Assembly: GCF_003149085.1 (NCBI RefSeq)
Contig: NZ_QGDT01000002.1
Location: 441,508 to 505,507 of the forward strand
DNA length: 64,000 bases
DNA from: Dyadobacter jejuensis
Lineage (GTDB): Bacteria; Bacteroidota; Bacteroidia; Cytophagales; Spirosomataceae
Direction of reading: 5' to 3'
The notes beneath the pieces are model-generated. The model was not told the DNA's origin and ran no database searches. It saw nothing but the letters and a program-made list of their open reading frames with translations. Of the stretch, positions 43,559 through 51,737 are shown in pieces. The first letter of the stretch is position 1. Each line of letters opens with the position of its first letter. Position numbers and translations under genes: made by a program.

Positions 43559-44842
43559 TTACTCAAACCGATTTTGGGCATGGTGTAATACCCCATGAGA
43601 ACTTATGGCCACTGCAGCAAATAAGGCGATTACGGCCAACACAAAAACCAAATTGATACCCCAGCGAGACCAATTGAGCCTCCTCGAACTAAAGGTGACA
43701 CTATACTTGTCGATCCACAGCCCGATCACGATTAGATTCAAGAAATAGAGATATTGCTCTATTCGGTCGGTACTCAGAAAGGCACCGGTAATCAGTAAAC
43801 TGAGCACTGCATAAAGGCCTAATTGACCTAGTAAAAACCTTTTGATGTCCTGCAGTTCGACTGAAATGACCAACGCCTTATTTCTGATATAAAAATAATA
43901 CAGCCAAAAGCCCGAAGAGAGCAGTACCAACAACAAAGCCCCCATTTGGACATTTCCTGCCAAGGCCTCTATATTGGAAGAGGGCGCGAGCTCGGTAACC
44001 ATTTTGGTCACCCGTTCGCTCCCGAACGACTGCTCCCAAACGATAAAGGGAATAGCCAGGGTTAATAGCACCAAAGGGGTGAGCAATTTCTTTTTTGACA
44101 CGACCGCATCGGATTGAGGCCAATCGGTAGTGAAGGTACCATACGCCATGCCCAGTCCACCGAAGAAGCCTATAGCGTACTCCATCACATTCCAGAAGTT
44201 AAATGGAATTCCAGACTCCCGGCTAATTACCTGAATAAAATTGCCAAAGGCGAAGCCAAAGCCAGCGCCGAGTCCAGAGAAAATAGCCACACGGATGGCC
44301 CCTGTATGACCATGACGGAACATATACCAGAACAAGGCGACCGTCATGCCGAAGCAGGCCGCCCATGCTTCGGAGCGAGGGGGGGTCATCTTCCAGCCCA
44401 TTTGTTCTACGATAAAATAATAAAAGATAACGGCCCCGACCGTCATTTCTACGATTACCTGTGGCCAGTCGACCCGCTTATCTGCCCGGTCCGACAACAC
44501 CAACCCGAACATCCCCCCACCGAGCAGTCCGAATAGGCCGCCGATTACAAACAGCATTCCCAAGCCATAATACGCATTGACGAAGGACGAAGAGTGTCCG
44601 TAGCCCACTACCATGCCATAGCTGATAATGCCCCCGACGCCCCATCCAACGGCCGAAGCCAAAGAGAGTTGTAAGGCTTTGGCATACCAGTCGGCACGCC
44701 TTGCTAGGAGTACAATGGCCAAAGCGCCGATGCCTCCAGCCCAGGCGGCCCCTTGTTCGTGGCCAAACTGCCCTCTAATGGCCCAGGCAGTAGCTAGGCA
44801 CATACTGGCTAGGACCAGCGCTACTAATTGTTGTCGATTCAT
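43559..44842 (-). CDS. Polytopic membrane protein, function unknown
   Basis: A 427-aa protein with about 11-12 hydrophobic segments, glycine-rich in the first half (GGLFGLLGGGMFGLVL, SGLGAGFGFAFGNF). The conserved-looking N-terminus has AWAIRGQFGHEQGAAWAGG, which places charged and polar residues (R, H, E) within or at the edge of the first helices and is unusual for a structural membrane protein; it may be a transporter or an enzyme acting on lipid. No family was recognised. It is a single-gene unit with its own terminator; I found no promoter element upstream. Confidence 0.65.
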   Translation of the reverse strand: MNRQQLVALVLASMCLATAWAIRGQFGHEQGAAWAGGIGALAIVLLARRADWYAKALQLSLASAVGWGVGGIISYGMVVGYGHSSSFVNAYYGLGMLFVIGGLFGLLGGGMFGLVLSDRADKRVDWPQVIVEMTVGAVIFYYFIVEQMGWKMTPPRSEAWAACFGMTVALFWYMFRHGHTGAIRVAIFSGLGAGFGFAFGNFIQVISRESGIPFNFWNVMEYAIGFFGGLGMAYGTFTTDWPQSDAVVSKKKLLTPLVLLTLAIPFIVWEQSFGSERVTKMVTELAPSSNIEALAGNVQMGALLLVLLSSGFWLYYFYIRNKALVISVELQDIKRFLLGQLGLYAVLSLLITGAFLSTDRIEQYLYFLNLIVIGLWIDKYSVTFSSRRLNWSRWGINLVFVLAVIALFAAVAISSHGVLHHAQNRFE

Positions 44843-45054
44843 CGAATATCAGGATAAGGGTTTGAGTTAGTTGATACGCTAAATCATGATTACGAAGCAC
44901 TTCCTAAAATAGGCTATTGATAATACGCTCCCCTAAAGGGTCGAGCCCCTAAAATCCACTAGAAGAAGCCCCCCCAATTCATAGGCGTGGCAATAGCCCA
45001 ATAGCGACGGGTTTGCGTATTATAACAAAACTTTACTATTACATTCTTTTCTCC

Positions 45055-46275
45055 ATGATGGACACAAAACTGGCCTTTTACGGCGGCACCAAAGAAGTAC
45101 AAGCACCATTTAACTGGCCGGTATTCGACCAACGGGAAGTAGACGCCGTAGCCGAAGTAGTACGTAGCGGACAATGGGGCAATCCCGACTGTGGCGACTT
45201 GGTGGCCCGTTGTGAGGCCGAATTTGCGGCTTATTGCGGTACCCAATATGCCGTTTCTTGTGTCAACGGTTCGGTTTCCTTGCGGTTGGCTCTTATAGCC
45301 TGTGGGGTAAAACCCGGCGATGAGGTGATTGTCCCTCCCTATACTTTTATAGCCACGGCCTCCACGGTGATCGAATGCAACTGCGTACCCATATTCGTAG
45401 ATATCGATCCGGAGACCTACAACCTGGATCCTACACGAATAGAAGCCGCCATTACCGATAGAACGAAAGCCATTATCCCTGTTCATTTTGGAGGACAGGC
45501 CTGCGATATGGACGCCATCATGGACATTGCCCAAAGGCATAACCTACGGGTGATAGAGGACGCTGCACATGGGCACGGCGCCGAATACAAGGGACGCAAA
45601 CTTGGGTCCATTGGCGACGCGGGTAGCTTTAGCTTTCAGTCCTCCAAAAACCTCACCTCGGGCGAAGGAGGTATGGTCGTCACCAACGACAAGGAGTTGT
45701 ATCTGATGATGCGCTCCCTACGCAATGTGGGCCGGATTGAAGAGGGCCAGTGGTACGAACATTATAACCCAGGCTGCAATTACCGCATTACCCAGATGCA
45801 AGCCGCCCTGCTTTCCAAACAACTCGAAAAGCTAGAAGAACAGACGCAAACAAGGAATAACAATGGGCTCCTATTGAACCTCTTACTCGCAGATATCAAT
45901 GGGATTAGCCCCTTGACCAGAGGCCATGGAGAGACCTTGCATGGCTACCATATCTATATTTTTAAATACGACCCCATCTTTTTTGGCAACACGCCGAAAA
46001 ATCAATTTGTAGAAATGCTTGCGGCCGAAGGGGTTCCCTGTTTTAAAGGATATCCGGAGCCCCTCTACAAACAACCTTTGTTTCAGAACAAAAACTTTAT
46101 GTGCTACGCCATACCCGAGGAGGTAGACTATACCCAAGTGGAATGTCCAGAAGCCGAAAAAGCCTGTTACCAGGATGCCGTATGGATCTTGCAGAGTGGG
46201 ATGCTCGGAACATCCGACGACATAGCCTCCTTTGCCAAGGCCATCGTGAAGATCCAACTTGCGCTCACTGCCTAG
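45055..46275 (+). CDS. DegT/DnrJ/EryC1/StrS-family aminotransferase
   Basis: Started at the ATG at 45055 (MMDTKLAFYGG); an upstream in-frame TTG at 45013 adds an unlikely extension. This gives 406 aa. The PLP lysine is Lys198 (FSFQSSKNLTSGEGG), preceded by VIEDAAHGHGA with the PLP-ring Asp. The family makes amino sugars or 3-amino-5-hydroxybenzoate-type compounds from keto substrates. No sugar nucleotide genes are adjacent, so the substrate is open. It stands alone by spacing, and no terminator was seen after it. Confidence 0.88.
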   Translation: MMDTKLAFYGGTKEVQAPFNWPVFDQREVDAVAEVVRSGQWGNPDCGDLVARCEAEFAAYCGTQYAVSCVNGSVSLRLALIACGVKPGDEVIVPPYTFIATASTVIECNCVPIFVDIDPETYNLDPTRIEAAITDRTKAIIPVHFGGQACDMDAIMDIAQRHNLRVIEDAAHGHGAEYKGRKLGSIGDAGSFSFQSSKNLTSGEGGMVVTNDKELYLMMRSLRNVGRIEEGQWYEHYNPGCNYRITQMQAALLSKQLEKLEEQTQTRNNNGLLLNLLLADINGISPLTRGHGETLHGYHIYIFKYDPIFFGNTPKNQFVEMLAAEGVPCFKGYPEPLYKQPLFQNKNFMCYAIPEEVDYTQVECPEAEKACYQDAVWILQSGMLGTSDDIASFAKAIVKIQLALTA

Positions 46276-46425
46276 GAGCTAGCAAAAGAGCCGGTTCCTT
46301 TCCTGCAATTTTTAGGGACTGCTGTGAAATATTCGTACCTTTTCCAATGTCAAAGCTTAGGCATATGAATGCCAAGAGGTTGGCATTGGAGAGGTAGTTT
46401 TTACAACGAGAAACCGGTCAAAACA

Positions 46426-47733
46426 ATGAAAACCAAGATTAAGTACTTTTTGGATGCTTTACAATCCAGCTTTTGGTTTCTTCCATTAATCATTATTTTT
46501 TCGGCCATAGGCATGGCCTTTCTCTTGTTATATATCGATAGCCAGTGGTCCTACCTTCCTACTTCTGGCTTGGTTTGGTTTATCCTCTCTGGGGGTGCCG
46601 AATCGGCCCGAACGGTACTCTCGACCATTGCCAGTGCCATGTTAGGCATGGCCACCACGGTCTTCTCCATCACCCTGGTAGTGCTCACGCTGGCCTCCTC
46701 ACAATTTGGCCCCCGACTTCTGCGCAATTTTATGTACGACCGGCTCAACCAAGTCGTACTGGGTACCTTCATCGCCACCTTTGTCTTCTGCCTGATCGTC
46801 CTGAAATCCGTTCACTCTGAGAATGATTATTTATTTGTGCCCAACTTATCCATTCTATTTGCTGAGCTCCTAACCATTGCGAACGTCATCCTCCTGATCG
46901 TGTTTATTCATCATACATCCGTTAGCATCCAGGCCGACAAGGTTATTTCCGATATCAGCGAGCAGTTGTCCCACTCGGTACGTAAAGAACTCCCCAGCAC
47001 GCAGACCCTTAACAGTACGGAGGAGCGAAAGAGCTTCGAAGCTTCGAAGGAAGGGTATCTCTACCGAAAAGAAGTTCGTAATGAAAAAAATGGGTACTTA
47101 CAGGCCATGGATTACGAAAGCCTGGTGGAGCTGGCTCAGGATCAGAAACTATTAATCGAATTGCATTATCGACCAGGCGATTTTTTAATCCCTGGCATGT
47201 CTCTAGCCTTAATGAGCGGCCAGAAGCTCGTTACCGATGACCATGCAGAGGCCGTGAAAAATGCTCTGATTATGGGAAAGATCCGTAGTCCTGCTCAGGA
47301 TGTAGAATTTGCCATCCATCAGTTGGTCGAAATTGCCGCCCGGGCCCTTTCACCCGGAGTGAATGATCCGTATACCGCCCTGACCTGCATCGATCGGCTG
47401 ACCGTTCCCCTCTCGTATTTGGCCCAAATACATTTTCCCAGTGGCTATCTATACGACGATGAAGCACAAATTCGCTTAAGCACCAAAAGGATCTCCTTTG
47501 CGGGAGCCATGGACGCAGCCTTTAACCTCATCCGACAATATGGAAGTGGAAGTCCTACCATTTTGATTCGACTTTTGGAACGCTTCCATACCATGTATGT
47601 GCTTACAGACCACAAAAGCCATCAACAAACCATCCTGCGTCATGCTAAAATGGTCCATCAGGCAGGAAAAGACTCCATCACAGAGGGTAATGACCTGCAG
47701 GATTTGCAGGAAAGATTTGGAAGGTTCCTATAA
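46426..47733 (+). CDS. DUF2254 membrane protein
   Basis: The ATG at 46426 (MKTKIKYFLDALQSSFWFLP) is preferred over one at 46369, because the N-terminus then starts with the conserved FWFLP segment. The protein has 435 aa with four membrane helices (about 17-38, 53-75, 100-125 and 140-162) and a cytoplasmic C-terminal domain. The blocks GGAESARTVLSTIASAMLGM, SSQFGPRLLRNFM, and SPGVNDPYTALTCIDRL are diagnostic of DUF2254. The function is unknown; proposed roles include channels or sensors. It is followed by a near-perfect stem-loop. Confidence 0.85.
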   Translation: MKTKIKYFLDALQSSFWFLPLIIIFSAIGMAFLLLYIDSQWSYLPTSGLVWFILSGGAESARTVLSTIASAMLGMATTVFSITLVVLTLASSQFGPRLLRNFMYDRLNQVVLGTFIATFVFCLIVLKSVHSENDYLFVPNLSILFAELLTIANVILLIVFIHHTSVSIQADKVISDISEQLSHSVRKELPSTQTLNSTEERKSFEASKEGYLYRKEVRNEKNGYLQAMDYESLVELAQDQKLLIELHYRPGDFLIPGMSLALMSGQKLVTDDHAEAVKNALIMGKIRSPAQDVEFAIHQLVEIAARALSPGVNDPYTALTCIDRLTVPLSYLAQIHFPSGYLYDDEAQIRLSTKRISFAGAMDAAFNLIRQYGSGSPTILIRLLERFHTMYVLTDHKSHQQTILRHAKMVHQAGKDSITEGNDLQDLQERFGRFL

Positions 47734-47799
47734 GGGGGGATAACCCTCGATACCTAATCGACAAATACTATAAGTAACCCTTCAAATTCGGATTCGTAT

Positions 47800-47838
47800 A
47801 AAAAAGCCTCCATTACTTAAGCCTATGGAGGCTTTTTT
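47800..47838. terminator. Strong stem-loop terminator after the DUF2254 gene
   Basis: AAAAAAGCCTCCAT (47800-47813) and ATGGAGGCTTTTTT (47825-47838) form a perfect 14-bp stem with an 11-nt loop; the terminal A/T tracts make it symmetric. Confidence 0.9.
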
Positions 47839-47915
47839 AATAGCATTAAAATCTGAATTCCGGATAGGCCTAGACCCGTTTTTTACCGATCTTTAGGCGC
47901 TGTTAATACCTACTT

Positions 47916-48482
47916 ATGAATTATTACGACGATCAATCATTTAACTCCCAGGATTTCACTCAAGTACCCTTGCCCAAAGGCGAGTATGACTCCTGCACCT
48001 TTACAGGTTGCAACTTCTCGGAATGTGACCTAACGGGGTTCACCTTTGCCGACTGTACCTTCGATGGCTGCAACCTTACCATGGCCAACCTCTCCAAGAC
48101 GGCCTTTAAGGATGTACACTTTGACGAATGTAAGCTCCTGGGCCTGCATTTCGACAATTGTAATACCTTTCTGCTGCATATGACCTTCCAGGATTGTCAG
48201 CTCAACTTATCCTCCTTTTATAGGTTAAACCTAAAGAAAACGACCTGGACACGCTGCTCCCTACACGAAGTGGACTTTGCGGAAGCGGACCTTACAGGAG
48301 CCACCTTCGACGATTCAGATCTCTCAGGGGCGATATTTGACCGGAGCATCCTCGAAAAATGTGATTTTCGATCGGCCCAACACTTTCAGATCAATCCAGA
48401 AATCAATCGGATGAAAAAGGCGCGCTTCTCAGCATCGGATCTGGCTGGCCTGTTAACACAATACGACTTAAAGATCGACTAA
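47916..48482 (+). CDS. Pentapeptide-repeat protein
   Basis: A 188-aa protein that is mostly A(D/N)LXX-type pentapeptide repeats, giving a right-handed quadrilateral beta-helix (CTFTGCNFSECDLTGFTFAD, CTFDGCNLTMANLSKTAF, ADLTGATFDDSDLSGAIFDR). The C-terminus INPEINRMKKARFSASDLAG with LLTQYDLKID resembles the dimer-forming tail of McbG/Qnr-like proteins that mimic DNA and protect gyrase; this is a resemblance only. Such proteins are common in Bacteroidota. No signal peptide, so cytoplasmic. It converges on the DUF2264 gene with a 28-nt gap holding a small AGGGC/GCCCT hairpin. Confidence 0.82.
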   Translation: MNYYDDQSFNSQDFTQVPLPKGEYDSCTFTGCNFSECDLTGFTFADCTFDGCNLTMANLSKTAFKDVHFDECKLLGLHFDNCNTFLLHMTFQDCQLNLSSFYRLNLKKTTWTRCSLHEVDFAEADLTGATFDDSDLSGAIFDRSILEKCDFRSAQHFQINPEINRMKKARFSASDLAGLLTQYDLKID

Positions 48483-48510
48483 AATACCTGATGACCTCAA
48501 GGGCATCGCC

Positions 48511-49776
48511 CTAATAATCCACCTTATAATCTTTCTTTACACTTTGCCCTGACCATGCTTTTACAGAGGTCCAAGGCGCTGGAGGATCGGTCCAAAAGCG
48601 ATGATTAGCCGGCAAACCTAAGGTCAGAAAGCCCAGTGTAGCCATATATAAGCTACCCGTAGAAGTGTAGTAATCCGAGATCTGAGGCTGATGCCCGTTA
48701 AAACCTATGACCAGCCAGCCATTTTCATCAAAATTCTGGTCGCCTTCGTACAACTGCTGAAATACCTTGGTCAGCGCACCGCGTACTTGGGCTGGTTCTA
48801 TATTTTCCGGAAGCTTTTGTAATAGGGCCGTTTGGGCCAACACTTGAAACGCCCCACTCCGATAGGTAACCGATCTCCCAAACACGGGAAAGGTGCCATC
48901 TGGAGCAATAATCCTTTCTTGAAATTCGGCATGTCGAGTCATCCTTTTCACAACCAACTGAAAATCCGTATCGGAAACCCTGTTTTTATTGTGAAGAACG
49001 GTATACAAGTCTACCAACATGGGTTGAACCACAAAAGAATTATAATAATCCATACTAAATAAGGAGCCGTCCGAATACCACCCGTCGCCGACATACCATT
49101 CTTTGAACTTGTTGAGTGCGTATTGTATCCGCACTGGATCGGGCTGCTCACCAATACTTAACAAAAAGCCTTCGGTGATCCCCGAAAATAGCAACCAATT
49201 ATTATAAGCCCCCGCTTTGGTTCGCAGCGACTTAAAATTATCGATATAGCTTTGCTTGGTCTTCTGGTCCAATGGCTCCCAAAGCGCTTTGGGAGCACGT
49301 ACAAAGGCATGGGCTAAGAAGGCTGCATCGACCAATGGCTGTGGGCTCTTGGTGTCGAACTGGATATAGTCGGGATTGGCGGGGTCGCCAGCATTTTTGA
49401 GGGCCTGTAAAACCTTCATACGCAATTGTTTCCGCAGGGTTCCCTCTGCTGTATGATCATCGGGCAGTGCCAGCCATGGGGCTACACCGGCGAGCGTCCT
49501 TCCTAAGGCCTCTAAGTAGGTAACTTCCCTGGCATCACCGTTATACCCGGGCCCCTTTTCGATAGGCATGTTCTTTTTTAGCGTCCCATTGGCCAGGTTG
49601 TCAATGACCGGATTAGCTATTTTATATAATGCATTCACCCATATTTCTCTCTGGATCGCCCCTGATTTCGGGCTGTCTTCTGTATTGACTAACTGGGCAT
49701 AACAGACAGAGCTACCTATGCATAAAATGCCAATTAGGCTGTAAATTTGGATCCATTTAATAGCTAGTAATTTCAT
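48511..49776 (-). CDS. DUF2264 family exported protein
   Basis: Started at the ATG at 49776 (MKLLAIKWIQ, signal peptide ending VCYAQ), giving 421 aa; the upstream ATG at 49818 would overlap the preceding gene by 8 nt. The fold is probably an (alpha/alpha)6-barrel as in glycoside hydrolases and lyases: YNNWLLFSGITEGFLLSIGE, WYVGDGWYSDGSLFSMDYYN and APDGTFPVFGRSVTYRSGAF are the conserved blocks. DUF2264 has no established activity but occurs with polysaccharide-utilisation genes. It is the last gene of the susC-led cluster, 34 nt after the phosphodiesterase. Confidence 0.8.
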   Translation of the reverse strand: MKLLAIKWIQIYSLIGILCIGSSVCYAQLVNTEDSPKSGAIQREIWVNALYKIANPVIDNLANGTLKKNMPIEKGPGYNGDAREVTYLEALGRTLAGVAPWLALPDDHTAEGTLRKQLRMKVLQALKNAGDPANPDYIQFDTKSPQPLVDAAFLAHAFVRAPKALWEPLDQKTKQSYIDNFKSLRTKAGAYNNWLLFSGITEGFLLSIGEQPDPVRIQYALNKFKEWYVGDGWYSDGSLFSMDYYNSFVVQPMLVDLYTVLHNKNRVSDTDFQLVVKRMTRHAEFQERIIAPDGTFPVFGRSVTYRSGAFQVLAQTALLQKLPENIEPAQVRGALTKVFQQLYEGDQNFDENGWLVIGFNGHQPQISDYYTSTGSLYMATLGFLTLGLPANHRFWTDPPAPWTSVKAWSGQSVKKDYKVDY

Positions 49777-49810
49777 AGTCAAATCTGGTTTAGGAAAGAC
49801 GCGCGCTCTT

Positions 49811-50689
49811 TTATTCAAATACGGACAAAACGGGCTTTCCCCTCCAAGCTTGGGGATCGGTAAGTCCCAGGATCCAGGAGATCGTGGCGGCAGTATCGTA
49901 GGTCATGATCACGTCCTTGATTTCGTGGTTCTTCTTCACTCCTGCCCCAGCGATAATCCAGGGAATGGAGATTTCACCGAGCGATTTACCGCCATGTCCT
50001 TTTCCAGCCCCGCCATGATCGGAGGTTACCATAATGATGGTTTCATTTTCAATGCCCGCCTTTTTGACGGCCTCAACGATCCGGCCAATTCGCTGGTCTA
50101 CATATTTCAGTTCTTCATTATAGGCAGGACTCATAAAGCCATCGTTATGCAGCTTGTTGTCGGGCGCGCTGAGGTGGATAAAGGTGAGCAAAGGTTTTTC
50201 GCGCTCGATGATCACCGCCGCGGTATCGGCCGAGAAGTCGTCCGCACCCGTTGCAATAAAATCGATAGCCTCCTTTTCGATCAGATATTGGATTCCACCC
50301 CAGGTATATATGACGGCTGTTTTGGCTTTGGGCTTCTGGTCCCTTACTACGCTAAAGATGCTGGGGAACAGGCCATATTTTGTTTTTAGAACAGGTTCGA
50401 TTTCTGGAACCTTACTCCCCCATTCGGTAAAGCCATGTTCGGTGGGGCCAGCGCTCATGAGCAGCGATGCCCAGTTCACCGCACTAGAGGAAGGCAGTAC
50501 CGTGCGGGCCGTCAAAGACCAGGATCCCTCCTTCATCAGTCGCTTGAGTACGGGCATCTCCCCGTCGGGTATGGCTTTTGCCCCCAAGCCATCGCACCCT
50601 ATCAACACAATATGTTTTACTTGTGGTATTTGGGCCTGTGCCGTAGCACAACACATCAACAAAAAGAGTACTGGTACTAACTTTTTCAT
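49811..50689 (-). CDS. Exported type I phosphodiesterase / nucleotide pyrophosphatase family
   Basis: A 292-aa alkaline phosphatase-superfamily enzyme with a signal peptide ending AQAQ. Metal residues appear at IGCDGLG (Asp33) and TSDHGGAGKGHGG; the nucleophile is among Ser67-Ser69 (LPSSSAVNW), and DNKLHNDG supplies another ligand. Relatives hydrolyse nucleotides, phosphocholine-type diesters or sulfates; the NPP/ENPP branch includes enzymes that cleave sphingomyelin and glycerophosphocholine, but the fine specificity cannot be read. It is a member of the susC-led cluster, between the GDPD and DUF2264 genes. Confidence 0.83.
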   Translation of the reverse strand: MKKLVPVLFLLMCCATAQAQIPQVKHIVLIGCDGLGAKAIPDGEMPVLKRLMKEGSWSLTARTVLPSSSAVNWASLLMSAGPTEHGFTEWGSKVPEIEPVLKTKYGLFPSIFSVVRDQKPKAKTAVIYTWGGIQYLIEKEAIDFIATGADDFSADTAAVIIEREKPLLTFIHLSAPDNKLHNDGFMSPAYNEELKYVDQRIGRIVEAVKKAGIENETIIMVTSDHGGAGKGHGGKSLGEISIPWIIAGAGVKKNHEIKDVIMTYDTAATISWILGLTDPQAWRGKPVLSVFE

Positions 50690-50781
50690 AGGTTCTTATT
50701 AGCTTACTGTTTTCTAACCAAAGGACAGATCATACTGGCTCCTAAAAGGTAGCCAAATAAAAGGGTGACCGAAAATAAACA

Positions 50782-50819
50782 CCTCCTATCCCAGAGCTCC
50801 AAACCTTAGGGACAGGAGG
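50782..50819 (-). promoter_or_regulatory. Intercistronic stem-loop after the GDPD gene
   Basis: CCTCCTATCCC (50782-50792) and GGGACAGGAGG (50809-50819) pair over 11 bp with one mismatch. It starts 10 nt after the GDPD stop. On the minus strand the tail is TGTTTATTTT, a weak T-tract, so partial termination or mRNA protection is more likely than a full stop. Confidence 0.55.
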
Positions 50820-50828
50820 CATCCTAAT

Positions 50829-51677
50829 TTACCAATGCAGCCCTTTGGCTTTTAAGGCTTTCAAAAGCACTTCAGGCTCATCGGTTTGTATGATATTGGC
50901 TCCATGAATGGTCAATTCATCGATCACTTCTTCAATTTTCCCCGCTCTAATCTTCTCATCAGATTTGCCAAGGGCATTGATCCAAACCCTGGCATTATTC
51001 TTCTTAATGAGTTTGGTTACCGAAGGAGTATAAAATTTGGGATCGATATGCACCACCTCAGGGTCGAATAGATGGATGGCAGAGTCGGCCATGGCCTGGT
51101 TATAGGCACGGGGCATGATCATAAAGCGCTCGTCGACCTGATCGACCAGCTGCAAAACTTCATAATCGCTATCGAAAAAGAAAACGATGTCGCTAGTGCC
51201 TGTTTTACGAATCACGTCAATCACCTCTTCCATCCGGTCGGTTTTAAGGTCGAGGTCGATCATAATATGCCCTTTGGCTAGGGTAAGCACCTCTTCTAAG
51301 GTAGGGATTTTTTCGTCGGTAAGCTCTCCTTTATCCACCAGGCGCAGCTTGCGGAGGTCTTCAAAAAGCTGCTCTTCCAAGTCGCCCTTCCCGTTGGTCG
51401 TGCGGTCGATCACCCCGTCGTGCATCAACATCGGGATACCATCCTTACTCACCTTGACGTCAATTTCTAAGATATCGATTCCTAAGCGAATCCCTTCCTT
51501 GATAGCCGGGATGGAGTTTTCGGGAACATGGTTGTGAACGGCACGATGGGAAGCCACCAGTACCGAGGTGGAATGGGTATTCAAGAATTCCTGCCTAATT
51601 TTCGAAACGTAATCCTGGGCAAACCCCGGACCTACTTGTACTAGCAAAAAGAAGGCACATAAACTAGCTCTAAACAT
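50829..51677 (-). CDS. Exported glycerophosphodiester phosphodiesterase (GDPD) family
   Basis: A 282-aa TIM-barrel enzyme with a signal peptide (about 20 residues, ending GFAQ). The catalytic and metal residues are all there: ASHRAVHNHVPENS (His44, Arg45, Glu53, Asn54), ILEIDVKVSKDG (Glu71, Asp73) and MLMHDGVIDRTT (His86). The family cleaves glycerophosphodiesters to glycerol-3-phosphate and an alcohol; some secreted members act on other phosphodiesters. It is in the susC-led cluster with a stem-loop on each side. Confidence 0.88.
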   Translation of the reverse strand: MFRASLCAFFLLVQVGPGFAQDYVSKIRQEFLNTHSTSVLVASHRAVHNHVPENSIPAIKEGIRLGIDILEIDVKVSKDGIPMLMHDGVIDRTTNGKGDLEEQLFEDLRKLRLVDKGELTDEKIPTLEEVLTLAKGHIMIDLDLKTDRMEEVIDVIRKTGTSDIVFFFDSDYEVLQLVDQVDERFMIMPRAYNQAMADSAIHLFDPEVVHIDPKFYTPSVTKLIKKNNARVWINALGKSDEKIRAGKIEEVIDELTIHGANIIQTDEPEVLLKALKAKGLHW

Positions 51678-51694
51678 AACAAAATTTTTAAATA

Positions 51695-51733
51695 CCCCTC
51701 TGTTTGTTCTTGTAAGTCCAAATCAGAGGGGTC
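51695..51733 (-). promoter_or_regulatory. Intercistronic stem-loop after the phosphoesterase gene
   Basis: ACCCCTCTG (51695-51703) and CAGAGGGGT (51725-51733) are perfect 9-bp arms with a 21-nt loop, 5 nt after the metallophosphoesterase stop at 51738 and 18 nt before the GDPD start. No T-tract of note follows on the minus strand. Confidence 0.55.
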
Positions 51734-51737
51734 TATC

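Noticed and set aside
50154..50702. Plus-strand open frame of 182 codons over the type I phosphodiesterase gene.
   Set aside because: It is antisense to a gene with intact metal-site motifs and signal peptide, and its product has no recognisable features.
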